From Larus michahellis (taxonomy: Eukaryota; Chordata; Aves; Charadriiformes; Laridae): a stretch of 64,000 bases of DNA. A model generated the notes under the pieces. It was given only the letters and a program-made list of their open reading frames with translations. It was not told the DNA's origin and did not search any database. Positions 26,180 to 39,989 of this stretch are shown piece after piece (the stretch's first letter is position 1; the number at the start of each line of letters is the position of its first letter). The stretch is taken from positions 4,774,001 through 4,838,000 of the forward strand of contig NC_133906.1 in the NCBI RefSeq assembly GCF_964199755.1, in the 5' to 3' direction. The position numbers were made by a program, and so were the translations under genes.

Positions 26180-27849
26180 CTGAAAAAAAGGAAAAAAAAA
26201 TCAAGAGTAGCCCCGAAACACTTGAACTTCCTGAAATTTACATATTTTCTATAATTTTCTATTTTTTCTGAACAGACAGGTGAAAACTGCAGCTCTCGGA
26301 TTTACATTTAGTGAATTGTCATACATAAAGGCACTGAACTGGAAGTTTGCTTAGAGCCCCAGGACTGGCAGGAAGTCTAGAAAGTCTTTTGGCTACCAAC
26401 AGTGAAAATGTTGCTGCATTTGCCGAGAAACAAATGCGAACACAACATCCACATGTAAATACTTCAGGAATCCCGTCTCCTTGCTTCAAAAATCTAAGCC
26501 ATGCCCCACTGTTAACTTTAGGAAGAAAAATCTATTATGTGTGTCATAATACCCCATTTCCTTGCATACAGGAGAACCAAACAGCTCAGAAGTCGAGCAC
26601 AACCTGCTCAGGAGTTGCTTTTCTTACAGTCTGCTGTCTCTTCCATCACAGACAGATGTAGCTGTAAGGCAGTAAAATTCAAGGCAATCTCTCAAGATCA
26701 AGCAAATTTCTTGCATTGAGTTTTGCCATGTACTTCTGTGCTTTTGGACAGCAGTGCCTTATTATCTCCACAATAGTTCTTCAAAATATTATTTAATGAC
26801 TCTTGCTTTTACACCTAAGGGAAGGAAGCTCACCATCCTGAGCAGCTGTAACTTGTTTTATAATTGCAAAAACCTACTTCACAGCAGCTGTGAACATGCA
26901 TAGCCTGCTCTGCCTGGATTCAGCATTATGGCAGCTATGTTAAATCCCTGGTCTCTGAATGCAAGGAGTTTGGCAGAAGAGGTTTTTTGTTTTGGGGTTG
27001 GGGTTTTTTTTCAGAGCAGCAAGCATTCCTTACTAGTATCTACAGTGTTTCGAAGTCCTTAGGTGCAGTCAGATTACCAACACCAAGTTTTCAAAACGTC
27101 TGGCTTGTGCAAACTAAGAGCATTGAGATTCCTATGTAGGAAGGGTTCGATTATTTCTGCTTTCTCAGCTTTGAGAGCTGCCTCTGCAGCCTATGAAGCT
27201 GGTTAATACTGTCACAAGGTTTCCATTCTAAATTCAAACCAGATCTAAAAAGCAGACAGACGCAGTTGCTGCACTTTTGTTTAAGAAGAGCTTAACAGCA
27301 GTAGCTGTGCCTGAAAAGCGCTACTCGACTCCACTTAAGCCCCATTAGAGTAAAGCTCAGGTTTTGCTCGGCTTGCTCTACAGAAGTGAACAGCGAATAA
27401 TTCAAATGTTTGGTTAATTCTGTAAGAACAGCGTAATGTTAAAAGAGTACAAGTCTAACATGCCTAACATGTGTGGTGCATACGCGCCACTGGGGCTTGG
27501 CAGAGATGGAGCAGGGTAGTGTTCCCAGTGGAGGGGTTTTGTGAGGGGAGGGAGGACAGGGCCTGGAGGAACCTTTCCCCCACCTGTGAGGAAATAACTG
27601 TCATGAAGGTGCAGCTTAGGGATATTCAGAACAATCTGCCCAGTGTTGTGCCACTCTTCACCCAGCCAGCAGCACAAATACCTTTTTCTTTTCCCCTCTC
27701 CCACTTGCCCTTTTCCCCCTCCAGCCAGGAACCGCCACATTAAATAACCACGCTATTGTTTGAGGGAAAAGGTGTGTGTTCGGGGGTGGAGGTTCCAGGG
27801 GCATTACAAGGCCGATGGCGAAAGGCAGGGCTGACTCTGTACCTCAGTA

Positions 27850-28060
27850 TTGGCTCGGAGAGTTAGCGCTGGCTCCGTCTCTGCTCCAAAACCGGCGCCG
27901 GGGGAGGACGGGGGGTTGCGGGGCGGCCCCTCGCCTCGCTGACAGGAACCCGCCGCTGGCGGGAAGGGCCGCTGAGGGGAGGGGGGCGCTGAGGGTGATG
28001 GTGGCTGTGGTGAGGGTCTGGCCTGGCGCACGGCCGGCGCCGGGAGCCGCCTGCTCTCCT
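27850..28060. promoter_or_regulatory. CpG island, probable orphan promoter
   Basis: I count roughly two dozen CpG dinucleotides in about 200 bp of GC-rich sequence, far above the CpG-poor flanks. A consensus SP1 box GGGGCGG lies at 27920-27926, and GGCGCCGG occurs twice. A strong plus-strand splice donor (TTCAG/GTGAGA) follows at 28114/28115, so a plus-strand first exon starting in the island is the simplest reading. A minus-strand donor-like site (ACTGAG/GTACAG, near 27840) means a bidirectional promoter is possible. No protein could be recognised in the island. Confidence 0.75.
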
Positions 28061-28114
28061 AATCACTGCTTTAACACTTAGACACAGCGTCTACAGACTG
28101 GCAGAGTGCTTCAG
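27900..28114 (+). other. Candidate first exon of an unidentified plus-strand transcript
   Basis: The exon would begin inside the CpG island and end at the donor TTCAG/GTGAGA. The transcription start is not visible. An open frame crosses the island but stops at 28081, before the donor, so the exon may be non-coding or 5' UTR. The nearest plausible downstream exon is 33544-33627. Confidence 0.35.
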
Positions 28115-29463
28115 GTGAGATCTTACCTCTTCGCCCCCGTTTCCATACGGACAAGTTGGAAGTCTGTCTTCCACAGCACGCCTAGTCCCCAGGGCCTTGC
28201 TGCAGTCCCATTATGGGACAGAATCTGCTGTTTTTCTTACGATGGTAATGGTGCCCTGTCAAGGAGGCAGTTAGACTGGTTTGGCATGACTTTTTTTCCT
28301 GACAAATTCAGCTTAGCTGTTCTTTCACTTTAAAGTTTCTTGGCATTTGAAATATATGTGTTTGCTAGCACGGTCAAAGGATTTTTCTTGGAATTCAGTT
28401 TAGCTGGCTGACTTACGAAAGATTTCTCCTTTCCCTCTCAAAAAAAAAAAAAAAAGAGTAAAAAAGTGTGTACTTTCCAGTGTTTGCAGTGCTTTAGCCA
28501 TTTTCTGTCATAACCTAGAATAAATTGTGTCAGGTTTTATTAATTTAATGATTCATCTTAGTGCAACCTACGTTACCCTTTCTTCATTTTAGCCAGAGTT
28601 TCTCATACTTGATCTTTGTATTTTCTACTGAGAAAAATCGTTAAGCTTTCGGTAACAAAACAATATAACCACAGACCAGATTGGTAGGCTTTGAACAAGA
28701 GAACGTCTTCCAAGGAGGTGATTTTTTGTGAGTGTGGGGAAGAGTTTCTCACAGCTGCAAAGCTGTGGTACACCATAGCAGCTCCCGTAGCCTTCAAGTC
28801 TTGGTCTTTACACTGCCGTTGTCATGCTGTCCATTTAATAAGTAAATCTCCACTGGTTTCTTTTACACCAGTGTTCTTTATCACAACCTCAACATTTTGG
28901 CTTCATGCAAACATAAGGAACTAACTCAGCAGCTGTAATTCAGCTTGACTTACTGGAGAGCAAACTAATTAAAAATGAATACAGGGATCCTAAAGGAAAA
29001 GTGAGGTTTGCAAGGGAGGATAACGTGAAAGATATAAAGTGTGATCTAGCCTAGAAGGGATGGACTGGACTTTCTTCATAACATAATGTCAGATGCAGAA
29101 AAATACTTTAAAAGCAGACTTAAGATGTAAAATGGTGTGAACTGTTCATAGTATCAAAATGAAGGAAATCTGAGGTGCTGGAACAACGGGCTCTGAAAAT
29201 GGAAGCTGTGTAGGCCGAATCAATTTCTAGACCACATCTAGTTGGTAACGGGAAAAGCTGAAATTTACTTTTAAATGCATATAGTGATTATATGCAAAAA
29301 CATGATTTGTGAGAACACTTTAGTGTTTACTGCCTATCTCCATCTGAGCCCTACAGATCCTCTTGAGAATATCATAATATGTAACGTTTTGCTCCTGTAC
29401 AATAAACACTAACTAGGAAGCAGTTTTAATTTAAAGCCAGCTACATTTTTGCCATTTGTAGTA

Positions 29464-29503
29464 GTTAACAGACAATAGTAACAGTTAGCAGACAATGGCT
29501 AAA
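29464..29503. repeat. Imperfect tandem duplication, period 20 bp
   Basis: GTTAACAGACAATAG is repeated 20 bp later as GTTAGCAGACAATGG. Confidence 0.65.
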
Positions 29504-30524
29504 TGTACAGCATCTATGAATGAGAGATTAAAAATAATAATAATGAAGATGTATTAAGAAAAGGATTGCTTTTCATTACATCACACGCTCAGCACAAATG
29601 AACACATCCTTAAATAGGTTTTACTGGTTTAACTAGTTATTTCAGTTCCTAAGTAAACATCACTTGAAGTGATATCTAAAAATACAAGAAATATGATTTG
29701 TGTGTTTGTAAAAGCAACTGAGCTTAGATCTCCCACAAATTTGCACATCTTTTGATTTTGAAGTGACTTCAGTGCATAGGAGACTAGCAAGACTGATGAA
29801 AATAGTTACAGCTATCTGCACAAGAAACAAAGATTACATCTAGAAAAAACATCTGCATTCTTGGAATTCCAGTGTCTATTCATATACATGATTTTCCTCA
29901 AAAATATCAAGTGTTTTCTTTTCCCAGCTATATCAGTAACACAACTTAGGATCTTATACGATCACTATCTTAATTAAATGCGTATGCTTGATGTGGTCTC
30001 CCTTCTGTCCTGTATCATTGTTTACAAGGTCTCTCCTACCCGCATCACCCTGCGGCCTTTGCTTGCCAGCCCAGTCCACCACATCATCACCTGATTTTTG
30101 GCCATTATCTTGCTCCTCTATCATTCCTAGTTTATTTAATTTTCTGTTTTGTTTTGTTTTTTAAGCTATGGAGCATAATATATCTATTCTTTACTGGAGG
30201 CTTGATGACAATCTATTGCAAGCTTACAGGTGTCTTGTATAAGAACCTATTGTTGAAATATTACTATTTCTAATACTTTATTGTCCTTACTCTACTGCTC
30301 TCTGTAAGTGATCCAAACTCATTACTGAGGCAAAGTCAGTTTTTGAGCTCTCATGAGTTGTTCCCATGCATGGCAGAAAGAAGAAAAGCTTATTTTGTAG
30401 TAATCTGGCTAAAAGATTAAAAGTGGTGTTTTCTTTGTAATAACTCCCTGGATGTATTTCCCTCGAAGTCCTATGTAGAAAAGACAGAAAGGAGAGACTC
30501 TGTGGTGCCTTGGTTCTTGCTTAC

Positions 30525-30605
30525 AGTTCCAACTTTGTGATGCAGAATTGTCTTCTGAGTATCTGGTGGGCCTCAATGTGGAAGTGTGGCAATCTACTTT
30601 TAAAT
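30525..30605 (-). other. Candidate coding exon, minus strand, unidentified
   Basis: An 81-base segment lies between a pyrimidine-rich acceptor (CCCCACTTCCTGTTCTGAAG) and the donor ACT/GTAAGC. The frame with phase 1/1 encodes LKVDCHTSTLRPTRYSEDNS, then ASQSWN. This phase is compatible with the end of 39990-40105 and with the next candidate at 26147-26179. The AAG acceptor is less common than CAG. Confidence 0.25.
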
Positions 30606-32594
30606 CTTCAGAACAGGAAGTGGGGAATCTCCTTTGTTCAGGACACAATTGTGTTTTGTTTATGGACTGATAATATCAGTAGTAGAATTATAAACAGAAT
30701 ATAACCTATTTTTGAGGGCTGGGGAACTGTGAGAAATGAGTTAAAATAAAAGCAGCAAGACACTTGGGTTTAAAGCATAACAGTGCGAAGGACCAGGAGG
30801 AAGTCACCAGCCAGTACTTTTTCTTGTTATGCCTGATCTGCAGCAGCCTCAACATCTGTTGTTTAGGTCTAAACAGTTCAAAGTCAGACTGTACTTTTCT
30901 TGAAATAGTGACTTATTTATTTTTTAAATGAATGTCTGTCTTCAGCATTCCCACACAGAACTCAGACATTTGCAGAGAGACAGACCTGTTTCTGCCTTAC
31001 CTAAATTGAATAACATATTAGAAAAAAACCAAGTACTTTCAGTTTAGCAATTGTTGGCATGTATGTCATTTCTATGTTGCAGTAAAATTTGTATTGACTT
31101 TAGCTTTGGGTTTGTCCCTCTATGCCTCGCTGTAACTGGTGGTGGAGGAAAGGGAATTCCAAAGACTGGGCAGGCTAAAACAAATTGGAGGGGAGTCATC
31201 AATACTTTGGAAACTTGGACTATATTGGGCCAGTTTTGATTTGCCTTGAAGAAGTCAGCGCTACAGATACACAGTAAATCTACAAAACCCACGCAAACTG
31301 GACAAAAGCAGAAAAATCAATCCTACAAACAAAACCACAATAAAAAAAAAAGCACTTGTTGCACTTAAGACTTAATTTTACGCTATGGAACTGACATCAT
31401 GACCTCATTTTAAGTAAAGCCACTGCCTTAGAAAATGAGCCTCACAAACTTATTTGCAAATACAATTCATGACCCATTTCTCATCTTTAGTCCTGGGGTT
31501 TTGGGTAAATGTCTCTTCTGGGACTATTGGAGAAAAAGCTTTCAGAGCTAAAGATGGTGTCCTTCATGTTGCTACATCTAGGATGTCAACCACACCAGGT
31601 AAAAAACCAAATAGGCAAACAACAAAACAACAAAAGATGCCCAGAACCTCCGGCCCTACACCCAACAAAAAAACCCTAAAGTTTTACCACAGAATAAAAT
31701 TGGCTCTTGCTGTATAGTAAACTAGTGTACCATGTTATATGGGCACCATGTATCTTAGATACGTATCGACTCAAATTAATCCTTTTTTTTTTATAGTGGT
31801 GAAGACAGGCTTGAGATGCCTCATGCAATGAAGTATTATTTTGATGCCTAGATTACCTTGACCTGTCTGATAACTTCTACCAAAGGGCTAATTTTCATAA
31901 TTCATACGGGCTTTTAATCAGAAGTTTTCCACAGCCCCCACAAAAACTTCTGATACAAGCTTTACGAGGCTTACTAGCTGCCTCCTCCTGCATGCAGGGT
32001 AAGGCCATAAGCCACTTAGATCTGCACAGGAAGCAAATCCACTCTGCAGAAAGGACATGACTTCATAGTTCGCTATTGTCGTCCCGTCCCCTAGTGACAG
32101 AAAGTCACTTCCTTACAGCTTGCTGTGTAGCAAAGTTGACACCTGACCACCACCAATCTCAAAATTCATATCAGAAAGATGGCCTTCTCTCTAGTGAAGA
32201 CAAATTCAGACTCTTGAGAGCCTGTCAAGCTTTCACAAACTGGCTTTCCAGGAATGTTAACATTAATTTGACTCAGTTTCCTTCGTACCAGATGAGCCAT
32301 ATCAAGAAAAACAGACTGACTGACAGTAAATACTTTATTTAAATTTCATTATCAAACTCACTAGCTGCGACTGGAAAAGGTAACTGGAAGCATTATCTAT
32401 AAAGTTTAAAAGTGCAGTTTGGGGATGCTATGTGCAGTATAAATTATGCTCCACATTTAATAAATGACTTGAAACAACTTTTCAGAAGAGTATGAAAAAC
32501 ACAGAACCTCCTACAACTTCACCTCTTTATGTTGTTTGGGAGATCCCAGAGAGAGTATCTCCTAAATTAGAGTAGCATGCTTGAAGAGCCTTAC

Positions 32595-32631
32595 CCTTTC
32601 CTCACTACGGGAGAGTGGCGCAAAGAAGTCA
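32595..32631 (-). other. Weak candidate exon, minus strand
   Basis: A 37-base segment lies between the good acceptor GGCCTTCCTACTGTCAG and the donor AAAGG/GTAAGG, with CpGs inside. Two frames are open (one reads DFFAPLSRSEER). It does not join cleanly to its neighbours, and a plus-strand open frame covers the same bases. Confidence 0.15.
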
Positions 32632-33543
32632 CTGACAGTAGGAAGGCCCCGGAGGAAGGCATATGGAGCAAAAGTTGTTCTGGATTGACACACTGGCAGC
32701 AGGCCGTGCAAGCATCATGCAGCTCTCCTGAAATAGAGTTCTCATGTAGAAGATTTGGGCAAGCTCAGATTTCTGCTTTGCTTGGCTCTGATCTATGCCT
32801 AGTCAACAGTTTGTTTATAGATGTGAACTTTAGCTTTGACTGGAACTTCACCTTGCGTTGCCTCTAGGTGGTTTAGACAAATTAACTTTCTCCTGTGCTG
32901 GCTGGTTTCTCTAAAACCAATGCTATCTCACTGGAGCTTTGTGTGCTATAACATTACAATGCCCTAAGGCAGGATTAGGCCATTTGTTTACATATAAACA
33001 TGTGGCACACTCCACAAGTACAAGTGTTTGGTTTTGCATACCTAGCAGATAACAAGGCTGTAAATTTTATTGCTAAATATTATAAACCTAGATCTATGAC
33101 TTTTTTTCCCCAAGAATTGTGTTTTGGGCCTGATTCAGATCTCACTTTTACCAATTCTAGGTGGATATAGCAGGAACCTGTGACACATGCATGAAATTAG
33201 GGTAAAACTCTTTAGGTTGCTTTTCAATAGCACTGATATTACTTGTGAGGTTTTTTTAACATAATATAAAAAAGTTTTTATAAAAATTACTAGTTCACTT
33301 TTCAGCAAGATGCAAACATAAATGATTAAAATAATATATTTTTCCATAATTTTCCATTTGAATGCCTTATCATATATGTATACTGTATAAGGAACATGAC
33401 ACTTTTCCGACAGCATTACAAGAATGACTATTTCTGGTTTTCTTTATTCTGTACGTTACTGGGTTGTGTCTTTTTCCTGAAAATGTCTCTATCTAAACAG
33501 CTATTAACACAGATATTTTTCACTATTGTTTTACCTTCTACAG

Positions 33544-33627
33544 GTTCAGCATTCATCACCACAGAGAGCTGCTATTGCTGCATGGATCCTTCTCCACATT
33601 GTCTCAAACTGCCCAGGATTTTATAAG
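33544..33627 (+). other. Candidate coding exon, plus strand, unidentified
   Basis: An 84-base segment lies between the acceptor TTTTACCTTCTACAG and the donor AAG/GTAATT. In phase 0/0 it is fully open and encodes 28 residues containing RAAIAAWILLHIVSNCPGFY, a helix-like hydrophobic stretch of the kind seen in HEAT or ARM repeat proteins. One of the other two frames is also open, so the frame is a judgement. No family was recognised. It could belong to a transcript starting in the CpG island at 27.9 kb, or be a chance pseudo-exon. Confidence 0.3.
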
Positions 33628-36600
33628 GTAATTTCAGTACTGTCACATCACACTTGAAACAGAATATCTACAATATGTGATTATGTTTTCTTATTTATAT
33701 CATTAACATTTTGTACCATTTACATAATTTCTTAAGTTCCTGTAAAATGAAATAAACCATACACTAGAAACTCTTTTTTTGGAAGGATACTCAAACGTCT
33801 TGAGGGAAAAATGTGAACAACTTATTCATAGAAAAAACATGTCTGTTTTAACATAAAATTTGTTGATTTAGCTGCTCAAAAAAATCCAGTGAAAACGAAT
33901 TTTAATGTCTTTGTGGGCTTCCAACAGGAAAAAAAGGCACATGCAGACAAATGGGAAAGGCAAGTTTATGAGACACATTTGCATTAGAGTTCAACCTTAA
34001 ATTGCAAAAGAATCATAATCATTACTGCACTGTTTTCTGTCGTTCCTGAGTGGCTTTCAAATTTTGTTTTCAGTTTATCTGTAAAAGCTAACTGCAGTAT
34101 CGCAGTTGCAGTGGTGTGCAAGGATTTGCTCTTCTGTTTGTATCTCTGGACACTATGAAACCCCTTTTCATACATGTTTCCTTTTCATTAACAGTAAATA
34201 TAGGGATGGGATATCATGTGCTTCTTTGCGTACTATTAAGAGTAGAATGTCAGAGGCTTTAAGACCTTCAATAATTTCAATTCAAATGTGTTGTCTGAAG
34301 AATATTTCAAGAAAGGAAAAAAAAGTAAAACTGAACACAAAAAATATTAACTTTGTAATGGTTTTAGGTTGCTCAGTCAATATTAAGCTGATAAAAATAA
34401 TCTAAACAGAAGTAAATTATTTCAGAACACAACTTTACAGATTTATAAAGAGATTTTCATGATGAAAATAATGCATAACTAAAAGAGTGTTTATTTTGGC
34501 ATGCTTCACTGTAGTTTTCTACTTTCTAAGATCATTAATATGCATGATCATATCTTTTTGTACTTGGATTCTTAGGTTTCATGTGCTGTTTATGTTTCTA
34601 GTGGTATAAAAGGTTATTTTATTTGAATGTACAGTGTCTTCACTTGTTGTTACTTAAGTGATCTATTACAGAAGTGCTACAAATTGAATGGTAACAGAAT
34701 TAATGCAGTAATGAACTACACGCCATAGACACTAGGAAATTGCAAATGCAGTTATGTTTGTATCACTAACTCAGCCAGTGGAATGCCTCTTTATAAATGT
34801 GCATCACCAACATGTGAGGAATGTCCTAACAGGGTTCAGCTATTCCATAGCTCTTCTGCTTTTATCTTACAATTATTTTGTGAAACATGTTGAATTAAGG
34901 AGTTTATGTCTTGCAAAGTGCGCCTGTTATACCATGGCAGGTGTATGGTGCACCTGTTTACCAGCACTAATCAGAAATAACTACAGAATGATCAGTACTG
35001 TTTAAATTCTGGTCTATTAGAAGAGTGTTTTCTAACCAAATAATGACAGATGCAGAAGGTTAAAAAAAAGACAGCTCCTGCTGAGTCTAAAAATCTGTAT
35101 AATGAGGTTAAACTATATATACATATTTTTTAATTAAAAGTGTGATGTGATTCTTTAAAGAGTTATTCAGTTTAAGTAGTTCTGTTCACTGGAAATGCAT
35201 GTTAACTCCTTTCTATAGAAAAGGTAAGGAGGGATTATTGTTTCTTTAGGGGCCTGCACCAAGTAGATAATTACATGCTGTAAGATATAATCACACAGAT
35301 ACAATAAGGAGTCTAGGGCCAAGCAGGATGATGATGTTTCTACTAGTACCTTTGATTGCAGTATAGGGAACTGCATTGTGTTACAATTTTTAACCAAGCA
35401 CATAATAACCCAGGTGTGCTAGGTCCTTCATGTCCTCTCTGTAACTCTCGGCTGTCGTTGTAACAACATTGCTGTACCTACTAAAGGGGAAGGGATTTTA
35501 AAGGCTCTTAAATGGGATAAATAAACAGGCAGGCCTTAGGGGATACGTTTTGGGATAACTGGGTCCCACAATCAGAAGTGGGCATGGCAATTTCGAAATT
35601 TCTTCAAGATTTCTAGCACAGCCTTAGTAATTGGACTCATTGAGAATTGTTCTTACTTTTAGATTGTTGGTCTGCAAAGTATTTAGATACTGGGTTCATA
35701 ATAAAGTTAAAAGGCTTAAATGAATGAATGAATTTTGAATTTTTCAGAAGAATGCTGTAAGTGAACATGCACCCGCTATTAAGCAGAATCCATAGCATTA
35801 GTAAATTGTTTCTTGTGATATCTTTTGGAATTGAGTTAATCCTTCAGAGGAGTGTTAGTCAAATCACAGGATGTCTTTGCCTTTCTCGGAACTTTTACTG
35901 TTCACAAAATGACTGCTAGCATTACATGTCAAATTTAGAGATCACAGCTGTAAATTATTTCATTCAGTCTCATTTCTGTTCAACATACATGTTGAGTAAA
36001 ATCATGAGTTAAGCAGAAACAGTACTTTAGTATTAGCAGATCATTCTCTTGCAATCCTGCTACTCCCAGTGATGCCATCTAAACCCTGATGTACTACTGC
36101 CCATACAGAGCACACTAGTATGTACTGCTAATAGAAAATTAATCTGACCCAGAACTATTCTGTTTCTAATTCTGAGAAATTCAGAACAAAATCTTGCTCC
36201 TCTAAGTTCTTTATTATATCGAGTTGAACACTTGTTGATGACCCTCGATCTTCCTAGACAGTAAGCAGCAGAAAAATGATGAGTTTTCCTCTACTTTCCC
36301 AAGCTGCTCTATTGAACAGGCAAGAGAAGCCCAATCTGTGCCTTTATAAAGATGCCCAGAGCATAGGAAGAAAAACCTGTTCATTTTCACATTAAATTTC
36401 AAACTTCATTCATGCAGGTTGTACCAACCTACTGTCTCACCTCAGATATGTCCATTCATTCCAAACCTCAGTTTTCAAATCAACAAAATGCAAATACATG
36501 CATAATTTGCAGGAAAGAAAATCTTACAAGGAAGCCTAATGAAGACAATTTTATAAAACATTTTCCTTTCTTTGGAAGAAAAACATACACTGCACACACA

Positions 36601-38681
36601 GAGGAAAATATCCAACTGCATTTAATACATAGAAAATTTTTCTCTGTCACATACTAGAGGTGTTAAAACATAAGTATAAAGCAGACAAAGCACCAAGTTT
36701 GCAAAGCCAATGCAAGTAATTACATAAGTGTTGCGAGATATTAATTGTTCAGTTTTACCAGGCAGATGAACTTTTGTGGACTCCTTTACCTTAATTGATT
36801 TGTGTTGACAGGTTCAGGCCATCTCCTGCTTCAGTCCCCTTCAATACAAGCCAGGCAAGTTTTTCTAGGGAAAGAAAACCAAATAATTTTGTAAGATATT
36901 CATGACAAGCTTTTGTATCTGGGCGAAAGACCGGACTGTTGGGCTTTATTAAATGGACTTTGTTTTTTCACAGTATGAGGAAAATTGTTTCAGTCTTCCC
37001 CTCAGTTACTGGCATTTGTTTACTCATTGGTTCAAATTGATTCCATAAGTTTTTAAACTTGGGCAAGGCAAGTAGCATGCATAAAGCATCTCTTTCTTCT
37101 GTTGTGGTCAGAATAGGGTTTTCAATTTCTAATGAAAGATTTCATAGGAATAGTTGTTCTGCCTACAACTGGCTACCTGCATGAACCAGGAAAGATCACT
37201 GAGCTATCAACACAGAGTTCTCTGGTCATTGTGTGAGCAAAAAAGTAATTTTTTCATGATACCTCCTGCCTTCTCTCTCCTGACAAGAAAGTACACACTG
37301 ACAAGAGATTTCAAAAGTGAGTAGTGGCTTTTTTAGTGTTTCAAAATGAAATAGACTTTAAAAACTAGAACTTCTGGCAGATTTTTCAGTAGGGCACTCT
37401 CTACAATATCAGACAAATTACTCCTGTGCCTTAAGTGTGGGGCAAATTCGGAAAAAGTCATCCAAAAACTCTGTGGGCAAATACTGTTTGGTTTTCAGGT
37501 GCATTTTCTTTTTAGGGAGTAATTGAAGAATGAGGATTTTTTTTTCCTTTTCAACTGTGGAAGTAAATGAACCATGTTATTGACTGAAGAAGGTGACTTC
37601 AATTAGGTGTGGTAGTTACTCCAGTGAATCTCCATCTGGAGACACATCTGAGTGCCATTTGAACTGGAATCCATAGAATTATTGCAGCAGGAACAAACAT
37701 ACTCCGTCTAGATTTAGTCTACCACAAATATCAATTCAATAAATACTACAGGTTCCCAGGCTCTCCAAACTCTACAGAAACTCTAGGCAACAGAAGTGGA
37801 TGTCAATGTATTTTAGTGTGTGGAGTACAAGCAGATACATTCACTTTAGTTCACAAGTCTGCCTTAAATTTGTAACGCAGCCTCAGCTACACTGGGAGAT
37901 AACAACCAGCAATTGTCAAAAGCCTGCTTCCAGGAGTAACTTCTGTCCCTTTTCACCAACTCTGAGGCAGCTTCATAAACAACCTTTAGAACTGGGCTGT
38001 TCCATTATTTGTATTTAATTACATATATATTTAATTTCCATTTTTAAGTTGTACATGGCTCATTTTCTCTGTTCTATCAATGTAATTATCCCTTCTCTTA
38101 AAAATAACTGCCAAGTCCAAAGTGCCAACGACTCTTTTTCAACCCAAGTGTGCATCTACATTACATGGTCAAAGCTTGCAAAGACCCAGAAGGCAGAGTG
38201 AATCTACAGTATAAACTGTTCTGATATCAGGTATGAGCCCTGATTCAGTGTAAATTGTACTCCTTTGTTCATCAGCTTTGTGAAAAAGCAGTGAGCAAGG
38301 AAGACCATCTCCCTTCCCCTAAAACACTCCTATTTTTAAAACTTTTGAGAATTTGAAACAGCTTAAAATTTTATATATTCTTTCTTGTAATAGATGATGA
38401 AAATGTACCATAGAGCAGTTTAGCTAAATACAGAATTTGCCTGGAATTATGTGAGACCATGTATGAAACTTTGTGACTTGGTGGCAATGTTAGTTTAAGG
38501 GGTTCCTGTGTTATTTCACAGCCCCTGCCTATTCAGTGTCACCCTTGCTCCACAAAGTACTGCTCCTGCCATCAAATCCTCCAGCTTATTACAGGAATGT
38601 GTGAAGTAGTGAATGGAGACAGGGTAAAATACACACCACTGTTGGTGTTTGGTTTAAGTTCTGGGTTATTTTTTGCCTTAC

Positions 38682-38723
38682 CAGGAAAACGGAGTTCAAC
38701 AAGCACAACTTGGAGACAGTATA
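38682..38723 (-). other. Weak candidate exon, minus strand
   Basis: A 42-base segment with the donor CTG/GTAAGG and a poor acceptor (TATTAAGCCCCAG). In phase 1/1 it encodes YCLQVVLVELRFP and would fit between 39990-40105 and 30525-30605. It is listed only because the phases agree. Confidence 0.15.
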
Positions 38724-39989
38724 CTGGGGCTTAATACTTAATTTTCATAGAACTTCAGGAATACTTAAAGCTTAGCACTTGCTTAACTGCTTTACCTGAT
38801 ATGATTCAAATCCGGCTTGTACATACTTGCAGAATTCTTTGCACACAGTACACAGACCTGTGTGTTTTGTGCACGTAACTGTCCACTGAAATCTAATACC
38901 AAACATTTTTATAAATTTTAGATGAAAACTGTCCTTTCCAAATATAACCTGCAAGCCCAAACTAGTTAGCGGATGAATGATCTCAATAAATAAATTGTAA
39001 AAATGTAGTAATACAATGGACAACTTTATTGTTGGATCACATAGATAAGAATAATGACACCCCAACCACCCAAGGAACTTTAAAAGTCATGCAGAAACTC
39101 TTGTAACATTAACGTTCACAAATTACAGGAGGTATTTATATACTTCTGCTGTCACTCATGTCTGAAACAAAAACTTGGAAAACTCTCAAGTTGCAGACTT
39201 TTTGTTTGCTCATTGGTGCTCTGAATTCACACTCCAGGGTTTAGGTTAGCCCTTCCTCTGTTATGTTTGTTGATGTTATTCCTTCTCCAAGCAGTTATTT
39301 GGGATAACAAGCCATTCCAATCATCACCTGTCCCACATGGCAACAAGGAAATAACAGCAATATTAAAGGATTAATCTGACCAGAACTGATGGCTTCTGTT
39401 CCACTCTTGTTCCATAATTTTCACGTTTTTGTCACTGCATTTCTAACTTTGCTTTTGTTTAAGTAGACCTGGCCTATGCTATCCACAGCCTGCTTGACTG
39501 CTTCATTTTCGTATTACCAGTTACCATCAACAGGTTTTTCCACAGCTATGAACTTATTTTTCCCCTTCTGCACTGAGTTAGGAATGTTAAATACACTTTG
39601 ATGGAGGGGAAAAAAAAAAAAAAAGTCCTGATTGACAGTAGTCTGAGGGCTTTCAGCATTTAAGGGTTACCTTACTAACTTGCCAGGGGATATAAGGCCA
39701 TGCCTCTTTGCATATTTATTTGCATAAATACTAACATCCAGAATTGCATAAATTTAAAAGTATTTATTTTAAATAAGATTCTATCTGAAAACCAGAAATA
39801 ACATATTGCAAGCAAACCTGCAAACTTAGATTGTCCTATCCTTGCTCATGGAGAGAAGATTACAGGTTCTTATGCTCTTTGTCTGCATCCATTTTATATC
39901 AAAGTGGTTTAAAAATACTGAAGGATGCACACGGTATACCAGGAAAATAATGACTGCTCTGCGTGCTTCCCTATCACATATCTACTTAC

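Larger units (their letters stand above)
10191..27849. other. Intronic or intergenic DNA with scattered candidates
   Basis: Mostly AT-rich unique sequence. It holds small tandem duplications, an (AC)n run, the CR1/L3 remnant at 25.1 kb and candidate exons at 11.4, 16.4 and 26.1 kb. Locally GC-richer patches near 11750-11960 and 15050-15400 show no recognised function. No complete gene is visible. Confidence 0.5.

Noticed and set aside
28954..28989. Minus-strand micro-exon with a strong acceptor and GTAAGTCA donor
   Set aside because: Only one frame is open, and joining it to 30525-30605 creates a stop codon at the junction.
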